From assembly GCA_900312665.1 (NCBI GenBank), contig ONZQ02000016.1, positions 843,361-907,360 of the forward strand: a DNA stretch of 64,000 nucleotides. The letters run 5' to 3'. The stretch comes from Cephalotrichum gorgonifer. Taxonomy: Eukaryota; Ascomycota; Sordariomycetes; Microascales; Microascaceae. Each line of letters starts with the position of its first letter. The stretch's first letter is position 1. Made by a program: the position numbers and the translations under genes. Of the stretch, positions 12,610 through 23,944 are shown in pieces. Below the pieces are notes generated by a model. That model had not been told where the DNA came from. It did not search any database and saw only the letters and a program-made list of their open reading frames with translations.

Positions 12610-13455
12610 GCAGGCGATTGACGAATTACATACCATGGTTCTTTTCTCCTTTGGGGCTTCCCCCAGCTCAAATTGCTGTCTTCCAACTCATCCACCACCC
12701 TCTCTCTCTCTCACACGACGTTTTTACTTCTTCTTTGGACATGCACGGAACCATATCGATCTTTTTAAGTTCGCTTCTTGGAGACACGCTACGACACACC
12801 TCCTTCGCTGTTTTACGGTATCAACTTTTTAATATGCTGCCTTCCTCTTCTTTCATGTCTTGGCTCTGGGCGGAGGAGGGACAGGGTTAGGAGTTTTTTT
12901 TCGGTATTCTTTTGCCAACGGGGGGGTTGGCTGGGGCGGGACATCTGGGACTTCACAGGCCGGGGCTCGAGGAATAGCCCTGGGTTCATTTTGGATTTCA
13001 GGTATACCCGGTTTTAAGGTACTAGGGAAGGGATCTTTTTGACTTGGTTTTATACCCAGAAACATCACTGCGTTTGTTTTTTATCTGCTGGGGAGGGCTT
13101 TTTTGCTGCGAGGATGGAGTTCTTCGGGTGGTAGTTAGTATTCGGAGCATGGGGTTTAGTAGTATAGTAGCCCGGCGTCGCCTGTCGTTAGATACGGCGA
13201 GAGGGGATCGCATCGGGCGGACTTGATGGACGTCTCTGGTCCAGGTAATATACGCGAACCTTTGACATATACTTGCAGGTGTTACCACGTCACGTCGTCG
13301 AAGAACAAGTGATGAATCAACGTACCAGCTGACAGCTTATGTATTATGGACTTCGGGCTTGCAGTCTACAATAGTCAAAGGGAAATAAAATAGGGGCAAT
13401 GGAACCTGAGTGGGCGTCAGAGTCTCCCCGAGCTCACCATATGGTGCCGAACCTA
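12610..13455. other. intergenic, no gene seen
   Basis: This holds the 3' UTR of the LIM gene and the 3' flank of the convergent Arg-rich gene. T-rich and G-rich stretches are present (about 12890-12990), and the short ORFs lack codon bias. Confidence 0.5.
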
Positions 13456-14034
13456 CTAATACCTACAGTCATGATCACCGCGGCGGGAGTCCTCGCTGTA
13501 CTCTCTCTGCCACCGCATATACGCGTTCCGCTGCCTCTCCTCTTCCGTAGCGTAGCCAGGAAGAACCCATGTCGCATGGGACTGGCTCTCGATGTCGCGT
13601 CCCTGAGGGGCGTCCTGCCCGGCGACGCGAGCCGAGGTCCTGTCCTCGGGCGGTAGGCGGCGTACGAATCCCGCGTAGTGGCGGTCACCATTCCTTTCCC
13701 TCCGGAAGAGGTTCCTGAGATAGTCGTCTCCAGGCCGGGACTCGTCCAGACAGCGTCCGCGTCCGCGGAAGTTGGCTTCGCGGTCTACCGGGGGAGAGTC
13801 GCCGCTCCCGCTGCGATCGTGGATGTCGCGGATCGTACGGACGTTCTGGACGCCCCTCCGCGGGGCAGGGGTAGCGGCGCGGGTGGTGACGGAGGGGTGA
13901 GGGGCCTGTCGCTCGCCTAGCTTGTCAATCCTGCGGGCGTTCTCTACTTTCCTGAGCCATATTCTGCTGCGGGGAGAGGGGGGCCGTGGGCGGGGTCCGA
14001 TGGGGTAGCGCCGGCGTTGGGTCCGGTCGGCCAT
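13456..14034 (-). CDS. small arginine-rich protein, function unknown
   Basis: A single-exon frame of 192 aa starts at an ATG (14034) with an acceptable purine context. Third codon positions are strongly G/C, as in the recognised genes nearby, which argues for real coding sequence. The product is hydrophilic and basic, with many Arg/Asp pairs (RDRS, RRRY, DSRRGDHDC types). It has no signal peptide or membrane segment, a short central helix-like stretch (RIWLRKVENARRIDKLGER) and a C-terminal YATEEERQRNAYMRWQREY segment. I do not recognise a domain. It may be lineage-specific or part of a longer gene with unseen exons. Confidence 0.55.
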   Translation of the reverse strand: MADRTQRRRYPIGPRPRPPSPRSRIWLRKVENARRIDKLGERQAPHPSVTTRAATPAPRRGVQNVRTIRDIHDRSGSGDSPPVDREANFRGRGRCLDESRPGDDYLRNLFRRERNGDRHYAGFVRRLPPEDRTSARVAGQDAPQGRDIESQSHATWVLPGYATEEERQRNAYMRWQREYSEDSRRGDHDCRY

Positions 14035-14947
14035 GGTTGTTGGCTGGGTTGTGAGTAGCGAAGCTGGACGGGTGTTCGATGACCGTGGTTTCGTGCTGGG
14101 AGTGTGCCTAGGGCGCTAGTGTGAAGGCTGCCAGGTTGATTGATTGCTCTGGAATGGGCGTAGGGAGAAAAGGCATCTCGATATGGGTCGAGGAGGACCT
14201 CTTATATACCCGGACAAGGATCTTGTTTCCCCTGGTATGTATTCCAATACAACTCGATGCCAACTGAATACTTGGCTTGACTGTCTTTGTCCATGTGGCA
14301 GATGTCGAAAGAACAGTGTAGCTAAGAAGTGATAACGGGTGTGGACATCAAGAGAATAGTATAGGTTAGAGGAGAATAAGAAACGGGTCGGCCTGGGATA
14401 GATCCAATACAACTATGTTGGGTATGATACGGCACCTTAGGGATAGGGGCAACAGTAAAGATAGGAGGAATCGATCGCTCTAGAAGTCACCTTGGTATAC
14501 ATCTGATTTCGGGGCATTGTTGCGTCAAGACTGGGTCTGGGTTCTTTGTGCGCAGGTGGACATATATCGGAAGGGACTGGACAGAAGAGGCGACGGGGAG
14601 AACAAGAAACATTATACTCTTCCGAATAGTCCTGGTCAGTGTAATACAAAGCCCAGGACACGGAGCTCCCCGTACCCGACCCGGTGTGCCAGCTCCGGAC
14701 TACCTACTCATCCTAATTAAGTTCGTGTAATATGATATTCATACAATCAGCTCATCCATCTCCCACGGCACCCTTCGTGTTACAAAAACGCCCACCGTGA
14801 CCACGGTAATTGACCGCCACTTCCTCTATTATCGTCAATGCAGTCCCCCCCCTTTCCCCCCCTCCCCGATCATGGTTCAAACCAGTAAACCACATGGTGT
14901 ATAAACGCCAGAAATGTAGACATGCAGCCAGTCATCCAACGATCGTC
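14035..14947. other. intergenic, no gene seen
   Basis: This is the 5' flank of the Arg-rich gene and the 3' flank of the sorting-nexin gene, both transcribed leftward. A short C-rich tract sits near 14845-14870. No coding signal is seen. Confidence 0.45.
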
Positions 14948-17900
14948 TTAATGCGTTATGATCCTCATAGCCTGGAGCATAATCCCAAACATGAGGCCCC
15001 TTGCCACCTCCTCGACCTGCAGACAGTCAAAGACCCGCCCCACGGCCTCCGACGTGGCCGCCTGCCCCATGATCCCGGTCAATGCTGCCGGGACTCCGCT
15101 CTGTATAAGGAGCCTGCGAGCCTTATCCCTCAACTTGTCCTTCTCCTCCTGCGACATCTCGGCCGGCCACGCCGCCAACTCTTCCTCCGTCGGCAGGGCG
15201 TTCTCGCGGATCTTCTGCAGATGAGCCGCAATGCCCGAATCCGAGGTGTTCGCGTCCAGTACGGACTCCTGAATGAGTGCTCGGATGGACGTGAGCGAGG
15301 GATTTCCCGGGCGTAGGAGGAAGGACTTTGCTGCTCCGAGGAGTGTTCGGCGGATATTCCACGCAGAGGTCAGCGTGTAGAGCTCGTTGATGATGGCGAA
15401 CATGAGCTCGACGGAGACGCTGGCCTCCTGCTCCGTCAAGGGAGTATACTGGCGAGAGCGCTTAGGTGGGCTGGCTGCTCCCTGGGCGGCTGCCTTCGGC
15501 GGTATAGGCAGCGGCGGTGTCGCCAAAAGAGGTGATGTTGCCAGTGGCGACGTGGGCATCGGTGACATGGCCATCGAGGGCGACAGTGCCCCGAGGTTAT
15601 CGGTCGTCTGTGATCGCCTGTGCTGCCCCGGTCGAGGCTCGTAGTTGTCCTTCATATCACTTGGAACAGGAGGAAGGTTGAAGCCATCGAGGCTCATCGA
15701 CGACGAGGATCTCATAGGCGCGCGGCTGGGCGCGCGGCTGGACGCTCTGCTGTGGTTGGCGCTACCCCTGGCACTATCGAACCGATCCGACCGTGACCGC
15801 CTCCCATCGTCGTTATCGGCATCACGGTCGAACTGAGAGCTGGTCCGCGCCATGGGCATGACCCTTCCCGGCTGGGTGGAGATGATTGACGATCTCTGGC
15901 TGTCCATGCTGTCACGACCCTTAAGGGAGGGAACGGGAGAGGGTTGGCTGTTCACCCTTGGCGATGTTGAGATTGAGAGGCGGCCGAGCGCGGCCAGGTT
16001 CGCGTCCTTCGGCGGCGGAGCGGACTTTTTCTGGCCGAGGCCAATGTTTCCTAGGACGCCAGTAACGCCGCCCAAGACCGCCTGGCCGCCTTGCATCGGA
16101 GCTGTCGTGAGAACATCCATGACGTTCTTTCCAAACATGTCGAACCCGAAGGAGGACCTGTTCTCGCTCTGAGGGAGGCCCTGGTCCTTGTCCAGGAACC
16201 GCTTCATACTTTCGCTTTCCGCGAGCGTTTGGTACCAACAGGCATCTCGGAGGTAGCTTTCCATCTCCCGGCGGAGGGACTCACGCGTGTGAGTCTTCCA
16301 CTGTGGAAGGGTCCCGTGCTGCTCGGTAAACGCAGTTGCCCCCGAGATGTTCGCGATCCGCCGAAGGACCTCATGCAGGGGTTCGAAATCGGCGTACTTT
16401 CGGGCTACCATCCACCCAGGGAAGTTGGACGAGACTGGCTCGATTTGGATAAGATAGTCCCAGTTGGGCTTGGTCCAGAGCCGGCCGTTGTCATTGGAGC
16501 CATCATCGTGAACTGTAACGGTCGCATTGTAAAGGGTGAGTGGCGATTTGCGGGGCTCGTCACCATCATCTGTGTCCGATGCCCTGGGTACGATCTGGTC
16601 GAAGCTGGTAAACCGGCGTGTGGCGACCTGCTTAGGCGACGAGGCCCGGCTTCCCGACTCCCCAGTAGATGCTGGGGTGACTGGTGTATGGACTATCTCT
16701 CCCTTGCTCGAGTGGCTATCGACCGAGTTGTCCTGGACCGACGCCTTATCCGACGAGGGACGTGGCGGAGGAGATGTGGTCCCAGAGGTAGCGGGAGGGC
16801 TGACGACGGCGCCCGTATCGATCGTCATCTTCCCCGGAATTTCGCCCCCGTTTTCATTGGTACGTTTTATATCCAAGCTTTGGGAGGCGCGCATAGACTC
16901 CTCTTCAGCTATCATCTGGTTCAGACGCTTCATCTCCCCGATGGCCTCCTCCATCTCTTCCTCTGCCTTGCTAAGCTTCTTTCTGTGATTACTGGCGGGT
17001 TCCCGCTTCCGGGTCCCCTCACCTTCGCCTTCCGGTACGGCAGCCTTTGCAGTGGGGACGACGACAGGTTCACTATTGTCGATTTCGGGGAGCACCCCCG
17101 GGTTGGCCTCTCGGCCCGATTGCATTCCGACATCGATTGCCTGGTTAAAATCAGGCTCGCCAGCTTCGAGGAGGTAGACTATCCACCCGTTGATCCACTC
17201 CGGCTGCGAGCAGGTCCGTAGCGTAGACTCTAACAGGACTGTAGAGAATATTTCCCGCAAGAACGCCCTGACAACTTCGCAGTTGTGGGCCGACCTGTCT
17301 AGATAACCGAGTAGGTCTTCCGCAATCATATGAAACTTGGTTGTCTGCTGCCGCTGGTTCAGGAGGCTCGCGAGGTTGGAGTCGGGGTTGGAGGCTAAAT
17401 AGTTGTAAACAGCGTCGATAGAGGTGACATTCGAGTCGGGGGGGAGTTCTCCAAACGCGGCGGATAACTCGGAGAAGAAGACAATAACCATGGAGGTAGA
17501 GTTCGTGAGGAAGTCGAGGAACACGTCAGCCGGTCGCTTGCGTGAGAGATGGTTCGATATTGAAAGGAGGAAAGAAGAGAGCAGCTTTCGGCTGGCTAGG
17601 GGAAACGACCGGTCTGACGGCACGATCGGCCCGTACCACCACTTGACGTAGTCCTTAATTACAGCGTCAACGAGGGCCTTCATAGCATCTCGAGTCTTCG
17701 GGCGGAAGTCGTCGAAGGAGCGGACCAGCTGGTCTTCGATTCCATCCTGGGCGCCCGGGGCCGTCTCCCGGGCAGTCTCCTTCAATTCCTGCACCAGGCG
17801 CTGAATCGTATCTGTCCCCTTTTCACCACGCACGGCACGCGCGAACTCCGGACGACTAGCTTCGTAGGAGATATACAGGATAACGCCGCCGAAAGCTCCG

Positions 17901-18232
17901 ATCAGAACTAAGCCGATCCTACCAAGGACGAGGTAGGTGGCTACGCACAAGCCGGCAGCTACGGCGCCCAGGGTGTTGGGGGTTGCCGTAGATATAAATT
18001 GTATGAGTTTTGCGACGAGGTCTTCGTCACTACGCGAGTCCGTCAACTGTGATCTGGTTTCGGTAGGTGCGGGTGCCTTTGTGTGAGGTTGCTTCTGCAC
18101 GGCTTCGCCAATGGGCTCGTCTCGTGAGGTTTGAGGTTCTTTGGTGTCGAGGGATTGAGTATCCGGGGCTTCCGCGCCCGCACCTGGTGCAAGGGGCAAG
18201 GGCGTCGCACCGGCGTCGTTTTGTGTCGCCAT
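14948..18232 (-). CDS. PXA-PX-nexin_C sorting nexin, membrane-anchored (Mdm1/SNX13-19 type)
   Basis: An uninterrupted frame of 1094 aa starts MATQNDAG. After a hydrophilic leader there is a hydrophobic hairpin (about residues 93-130) likely to anchor the protein in the ER or vacuole membrane. A PXA domain follows (about 165-360, with KALVDAVIKDYVKWWYGP). Next come a predicted coiled coil (about 420-460), a PX phosphoinositide-binding domain (about 565-685), a long Ser/Pro/Arg-rich linker, and a nexin_C domain (about 940-1094). Proteins of this layout tether the ER to vacuoles/lysosomes or lipid droplets. I do not see the RGS domain that yeast Mdm1 and animal SNX13/14 carry between PXA and PX. 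This suggests a shorter fungal subfamily. The domain calls are firm, but the tethering role is inferred. Confidence 0.92.
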   Translation of the reverse strand: MATQNDAGATPLPLAPGAGAEAPDTQSLDTKEPQTSRDEPIGEAVQKQPHTKAPAPTETRSQLTDSRSDEDLVAKLIQFISTATPNTLGAVAAGLCVATYLVLGRIGLVLIGAFGGVILYISYEASRPEFARAVRGEKGTDTIQRLVQELKETARETAPGAQDGIEDQLVRSFDDFRPKTRDAMKALVDAVIKDYVKWWYGPIVPSDRSFPLASRKLLSSFLLSISNHLSRKRPADVFLDFLTNSTSMVIVFFSELSAAFGELPPDSNVTSIDAVYNYLASNPDSNLASLLNQRQQTTKFHMIAEDLLGYLDRSAHNCEVVRAFLREIFSTVLLESTLRTCSQPEWINGWIVYLLEAGEPDFNQAIDVGMQSGREANPGVLPEIDNSEPVVVPTAKAAVPEGEGEGTRKREPASNHRKKLSKAEEEMEEAIGEMKRLNQMIAEEESMRASQSLDIKRTNENGGEIPGKMTIDTGAVVSPPATSGTTSPPPRPSSDKASVQDNSVDSHSSKGEIVHTPVTPASTGESGSRASSPKQVATRRFTSFDQIVPRASDTDDGDEPRKSPLTLYNATVTVHDDGSNDNGRLWTKPNWDYLIQIEPVSSNFPGWMVARKYADFEPLHEVLRRIANISGATAFTEQHGTLPQWKTHTRESLRREMESYLRDACWYQTLAESESMKRFLDKDQGLPQSENRSSFGFDMFGKNVMDVLTTAPMQGGQAVLGGVTGVLGNIGLGQKKSAPPPKDANLAALGRLSISTSPRVNSQPSPVPSLKGRDSMDSQRSSIISTQPGRVMPMARTSSQFDRDADNDDGRRSRSDRFDSARGSANHSRASSRAPSRAPMRSSSSMSLDGFNLPPVPSDMKDNYEPRPGQHRRSQTTDNLGALSPSMAMSPMPTSPLATSPLLATPPLPIPPKAAAQGAASPPKRSRQYTPLTEQEASVSVELMFAIINELYTLTSAWNIRRTLLGAAKSFLLRPGNPSLTSIRALIQESVLDANTSDSGIAAHLQKIRENALPTEEELAAWPAEMSQEEKDKLRDKARRLLIQSGVPAALTGIMGQAATSEAVGRVFDCLQVEEVARGLMFGIMLQAMRIITH

Positions 18233-19252
18233 TTGAATAGACAGTATGGGCGAATTGCATGCGATTGGATCGAGTTACATTGTCGTCGGAACGATCCTGC
18301 TATGTTAACAGGAGAAGTCGCGAAGCCCACTTCGGAATGCGCAGCAGGGAGAAGATGACGTTCGAGGCGCGGGACGGCCCGATGTTCGTATGTGGACCTT
18401 TGTCGCGTGAGCCACCTGGGCGGGCCTAGTTGAAGATTTGTGAGATAATGTGTATCGTACCGTATAGATAGCCAGCGTCGAGAGAACGCGCAGACTTTTG
18501 AAGACCCGGAGGCTCCGATTGTGTTTGAAACGACTTGGATCGACGGACGAGATTGTTGGGTGGGATGAATGTCTGAGGCTGATAAGCTTACACCATCAGT
18601 AAGTACTTGTACTTGCCTTGCTCAAGCAGAGGCTGCAGAAAATATGGCTGACAGAAAAATTACTACGTGCCTTTGCGATCGGAATTTAAGGATGCCAAGG
18701 ATGGGACTCTCTAACGGTAGCTTGATATTTTACTGAGTAGGGTCACAGCCTATCTGGGTACCACGAGTAATTTCGGGAGACGCCTACGCTATAATCATTA
18801 ATATCCCAAGACCCGTTTCGAAGCAACCGAAAATGTTTCAGGGGTAATTAGTACAGGAGGGTAAGGGTCCCGATTTAGATCTCAGCCAGACGACAGCCAG
18901 ATCCTATCTCCACGTGATGTGGGGTACCGTACCTCTTATCAAAGCTTGGTCAGACGCGCTTTCCCGTCGCGCCTTGGATGAAGATGCGCCTTCCTCGCTA
19001 CTGTCCCCCAAGCTGACATGTAAACTGAGTCTTCGATTTCCCGTTCTCGCGTTCCGTGCCATCCTCTGTTCACCATTCCCACTATAAATCACCCTTGCAC
19101 CCTACGGCCAGATTCACTCGAGACGTGGTTTCGGCATCAGTGCCCAACTACTTGCTGCCTTAGACCAATACACCGTCCAACACCCCTACTTACTGCTCCG
19201 CTTGTCCCACCTCCGGCTTAGATTTTAACTCCCCACTCTCATCACCATCACC
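18233..19252. other. divergent promoter region
   Basis: About 1 kb lies between the start codons of the sorting-nexin gene (minus strand) and the Sub1 gene (plus strand), so it must carry both promoters. A TACTTGTA motif lies near 18603. A CT-rich leader with repeated CATCACCATCACC precedes the Sub1 ATG. No other gene is visible. Confidence 0.6.
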
Positions 19253-19865
19253 ATGGCGCGGAATACCATGAAGCGTCGTGCGAGTATCGACGATGACAGC
19301 GGGTCTGAGGCCGGTGCTCCACTTGCCAAGAAGCCCAAAAGTGGCCTGACGGCAACAGCCACGCCCACCCAGGGATCTCTCCGAGACGACGATGGCAACG
19401 CGTACTGGGAGGTACTTGCCACCTTCTTTTCACACCTCCAGCTCTTGATATTGTACGAAATAAGTTATATCTCTAACACGGTCATACTATCAGCTACCCA
19501 AGAACCGAAGAGTGACGGTGTCCGAGTTCAGACAATCGACTTTTGTCAACATTCGGGAGTACTATAAGAAAGATGACAAGTTCCTCCCCGGGAAGAAGGT
19601 GCGATAAATTCTTGTTCTATCAACCGCCGGGACCTGTATGAGAGTCTAATTCCGAACTTAGGGTATCTCGCTAAACCTGGAAGAATATGGCGAGCTTCTC
19701 AAGGCCATCCCTGCCATCAACGCCGAGCTCAAGAGGAAAACGGGCCAGAGTTTTGACGACCCTGATGATACCAGTGCTCCTCCTCCGAAAGCGATTGCGT
19801 CGAAGAAGGTATCGAAATCAAAGTCGAAATCAAACATCGAGATGACGAGTGAGGAGGAAGATTAG
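19253..19865 (+). CDS. SUB1: RNA polymerase II transcriptional coactivator, PC4/Sub1 family
   Basis: Three exons are seen: 19253-19411, 19494-19598 and 19662-19865, encoding 155 aa. The joins are in phase 0 and rebuild the single-stranded-DNA-binding PC4 core: AYWELPKNRRVTVSEF, then FVNIREYYKKDD, then FLPGKKGISLNLEEY. The N-terminal 45 residues are basic/acidic and disordered, with a KKPK nuclear-localisation-like patch. The C-terminus is Lys/Ser-rich and ends in acidic residues. Sub1/PC4 binds melted promoter DNA and stimulates Pol II initiation and elongation in the nucleus. The family match is clear and the length is typical for filamentous fungi. Confidence 0.93.
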
Positions 19866-20690
19866 GTGTGAGTTTTTCAGTGCTTAATGCCACGGACCAT
19901 AAGAGATATGTTGGTAAAACGGCGAGGATGGTAGACAGGATGGTCTTTACGATACCTATGAACGATATATAATGATACCCGCAATGAATTTCACCCTGTT
20001 ATCGACAGTCCGGTGTATATCTTCACTTCTGGCCGTTGTTAGAACAGACAAGACACCTAAGTGACACTGGTGAGGGGCCTAGGTTTGGAGGCAGCCAAAG
20101 CGCATTTCTGCTCAGTGACCACGAACTGGAGTTCTTGCGATTTGCCATCGTCGGAGTCTACGTACGACTTCGCAGCGGCGAACCATCCGATACCTTGCGC
20201 CGACGTCGCTAACAGAGCAAGACCGTGTTATCCACTGGGGTCGTTTCTTGGACAACACCAGGACTGCATAATGCAGAGGGTCGAGCAGACTGACAGCTAG
20301 TGCAGCCCCATCCCATCCACCTACATGACCACGACTTCCGCTCCTGGTCTCAGGAGCCGGGACGTTTGACCCGGCTACTACCATTATGGTGGCGAACCGG
20401 CCTCGTCGAGATGTCGCTAGGCTTTCCGGTAATGGGGAGCTTCTACAAGGACGACGCAGGTGTCTGGCTGGTGCACTACTACAGTATGTAAGAGCAGCCA
20501 CCCCGCTCACATTGTATGCTACGAGCCCCGCTCTGGACTACCTCGACCATGGAGGCAGCTAATGCGGGGTATCAGATCGGCTGGCGCGCTTGAGGAGGGT
20601 TTGCTCTGTGGTACCTCGAGAGGGAGAATGATGTCCCAGGGTTTCCGGGCTATCAGACATCTTTCAAGACTTTGAAGTTGTATTCAACTA

Positions 20691-20715
20691 TGTGTGTGTG
20701 TGTGTATATATATAT
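20691..20715. repeat. (TG)7-(TA)5 microsatellite
   Basis: Alternating TG repeats run directly into TA repeats between SUB1 and the MFS permease. Confidence 0.9.
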
Positions 20716-21356
20716 CCCACAAGGAGCAATAGGAGCCGAGGTGAATGCCACGCCGGGCCTCCATAGGACTGACTCGATGCTGACTGGAACAAAGTCCAGT
20801 CTTGACACGGATAGGAGGGTCCAAGTTCTGACACCACCAACCACCAGTTATTATTACATGTATATTCCCGACGGAACAATTGACCCCGCCCGCCACCTTT
20901 TAACCAGGAAAAAGGAAGGCGACGCTGCGAAGCACGGCTTACAAGTAACGACACACAGACCACAAACTCAAGCCAAGACCTCGCTGGAATGAAAGTGCCG
21001 AGCGGCACACACACCCCTGTCTCCCGCTCCACCGCTTGCTTCATTCAGCCCGTCTCCCGCACTCCGTGCCAAGAACGGTCATGTCTAAGGGTTAATTCGC
21101 CGGTTCGCTACGGAGCAGCGGTTGTGGTTGGATGGATATTACTAGAGATCGGTCTTGACAGAAGTTCCTCACTCTCATGCCCATGTGGTACTCGAACTTG
21201 CTTGACAAGAAACTACGTCGGGATGGATGTGTGCCCCTCCCTCCCTGTGCGGCGTGACGAGTATGATGGAACGGACCAGTTCTGGGGAATAATACTACCA
21301 GTCCGAGCAAAAGCATGGGCGGAGGCTTTGGGGTATCCGTAGAGATGGCAGGCAAA

Positions 21357-21374
21357 CCCCCCCCCCCCCCCCCC
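21357..21374. repeat. poly-C run of 18
   Basis: An uninterrupted C homopolymer lies in intergenic DNA. Length calls in such runs are often unreliable in assemblies. Confidence 0.9.
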
Positions 21375-21801
21375 GGCCCCAGTCGCGAGCACGGGCTCAC
21401 ATGGGAGGATCGGCGCGGAGATGGGCATGCGTTCAGTCGGCCCTACTTGTAAATAGCAACATCGCCTGGATAGCACGGCAGGGGCCTATCGAGCATGCCG
21501 TGCTGCATGACGGGTAGATTTGGTCTGGAAGCTTAATAGGTCTCGTCGATAAGCGCACAGAGTATGTATGGGTGCGGGGGGGGATGGCGGGGGATGGCGG
21601 GGGGCGGGAAGTATAATACTACGAGTATATGGACCCGATCGGCATGTAATTCAATCCTTCGAGCGTTCCCCTCTCAGTTCCCACGTTGTGTAACGTTTGA
21701 ATCGTGCATTACTAGCCGGCACCTAGGACTTACATCGTCTACGAAAGAAGAGTCGCGATCACCCAAACATATTCCGGTGGATCTAAAACAACAGGGGGGA
21801 A

Positions 21802-23944
21802 ATGGCAGACAACAAGGTGGACGTCGAGCACGCGTCCATCCGGCAATCCTCGGAGCAAAAGGCATCCGGCAGCGGTGATTCCGGTGCCAATGCCCCCTTG
21901 GGGGAGCCATCAGGCGGCCTGGTGCCCCCCGAGATTGTTCGCGCCATGACGCCCGAATATAGGGCTAGCTTGGAGAAGAGGCTGAAGAAAAAGATTGACT
22001 TGCGCCTGCTGCCGACTATTGTCATCATGTACATCTTGAACTACATCGACCGGTGCGTCCCACCAGCGACCCTAAACCTTAACCTCTCTATCGCGGCCCA
22101 GGCTTACCCCCCACGCCCGTCTAACAGGAACAACATTGCCGCCGCCGCGCTTGCCGGCTTGAAGGATGATCTGAATCTCACAGGATCGCAGTTTCCGGTA
22201 AGCTATTGCCGGCCCCCCACGGTATATCCCCGTGTCCTGGTCAGGGCTGACAGATTCTGGATCGACTTTAGACTGCTGTGAGCATCCTATTTGTAGGGTG
22301 AGTATAGTATATACAGCTATTTGCTCTTCCAGGATTCTCGGGAGCCCGCGCTCACCCACCGATAGATACCTGCTCATGCAGGTCCCTTCGAATTTGCTCC
22401 TGAACAAGATGGGAAAGCCTGCCCTGTACCTCCCCGCGGCGGTTTGTCCCTCCCTCCATCCATCCCACACCTCCTTCCCGGGGAATCAGCTAGCTGACAA
22501 CTGCCGCAGATGGTCATTTGGGGTGTTATCTCTGCCGCCACCGCCGGCGTGCACACCTACGGGGGCCTTCTCGCGGTCCGCTTCTTCCTAGGGTTCGTCG
22601 AGGCCGTATATTTCGTAAGACCCCCACTCCCCGCCTCCCTCCCCCGCGTGCCACACCTCGTCTTGACCCCGTCCACCCCCACTTACCGTCTCTCTCTTTG
22701 CCCAGCCCGGCTGCCTGTACTACCTCTCCTGCTGGTATACCAGGTCTGAGCTCGGCCTCCGCACGACCCTCCTCTACTCGGGCGCTCTCATCTCAGGGGC
22801 CTTCTCGGGCCTCATCTCGGCCGGTATAACGGGCAACATGGACGGCCTGCGCGGGTGGCGCGCCTGGCGCTGGCTCTTCCTGATAGAAGGGGTGATCACC
22901 GTCGCGATCGCCATCGGCGCATTCTTCGTTCTCCCCAATCTTCCGCGAACGACCTCGTGGTTGGACGAGGAGGAGAAGGCGCTGGCGGCGTGGAGGCTCG
23001 AGGAGGACGTGGGCCAGGATGACTGGGTTAGCAGCGAGGATCAGTCGCTCTGGACCGGGTTCAGACAAGCACTCCAGGATGTGAAGACGTGGATTCTGGT
23101 GAGTGGGAACACATGCATGCCCCCGCTACAGCACCCCGTACGATAAGGGGGGATCTCACGATAGGCTAACATACGTCGGCAGCTTGTCCTGGTATTCGGG
23201 ATAGTGGCCAGCGGGTCCATCACCAATTTCTTCCCGACCGTTGTCAAGACCCTCAAGTTCGGCAATGTTGAGACTCTCCTCCTCACCAGTCCCCCTTACG
23301 TCCTCTGCTGCATCGTCACCCTTCTTAACGCGTGGCATGCTGACCGCACGGGGGAGAGGTATTTCCACATTGTCTTGCCCCTTTCCCTCGCTGTGGTAGC
23401 GTTCATCATCGCCGCCAGCACAACGGGGGTGGCGCCTCGGTATGTTAGCATGATGCTCATGGTAAGTCACTTCTCGCCTTCCCCTTATCATCCAGGGCAG
23501 GGAGAGTCAGTCCGTAACTCTCTTGGACGAAACCTCTTTTTCCCTCTCTCTCAGATCAGTGACGTCCAGATTCCGAGATGCTAATGGTACCCCCGACAGC
23601 TCTCCGGCATCTACAGCGGCTACACGACCGCCCTGGCATGGATCTCCAACACGCTCCCCCGACCACCGGCAAAGCGCGCTGCTGCCCTCGCCTTCATCAA
23701 TGCGGTCAGCAACTGCTCATCCATCTATGCGTCGTATTTATACGGCGACAGTATGGCTCCACGGTACATTGCCGCTTTTGCGCATAACTGCGCGGGCTGT
23801 TTCGTAGCCATCTGCGCGGCCACCGTGCTCCGGTTCATGCTTGTCAGGCTCAACAAGAAGCTCGAGATGGGTGAGCATGTCAAGGGAGCCATCAATGCGG
23901 TTCCCGGAGAGGCATCGCAGCATGGATTCAGGTTCAGGGTGTGA
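21802..23944 (+). CDS. MFS transporter, Dal5-like anion:cation symporter family
   Basis: Eight exons are seen: 21802-22052, 22128-22197, 22272-22297, 22366-22441, 22510-22614, 22706-23098, 23183-23461 and 23600-23944. Every join keeps frame, and the product is 514 aa. The hydrophilic N-terminus is followed by the family hallmark LPTIVIMYILNYIDRNNIA in TM1. Then come YLLMQVPSNLLLNK, the WR-W-LFLIEG segment of TM6, and a C-terminal half beginning after the long cytosolic loop. About 12 membrane spans are expected. Relatives carry allantoate, nicotinate, pantothenate or other organic anions, so the substrate cannot be fixed from sequence. The introns fall between or within TM segments, and the third exon is only 26 nt. 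Confidence 0.9.

Larger units (their letters stand above)
19866..21801. other. intergenic with simple-sequence tracts, no gene seen
   Basis: This stretch holds the 3' flank of SUB1 and the promoter of the MFS permease. It contains a (TG)n-(TA)n microsatellite (20691-20715), an 18-C run (21357-21374) and a G-rich repeat around 21582-21606. The ORFs are short and lack codon bias. Confidence 0.5.

Noticed and set aside
16091..17221. 376-codon plus-strand ORF
   Set aside because: It is antisense to the PXA-PX sorting-nexin gene and arises from that gene's GC-rich codon bias. It has no domain of its own.
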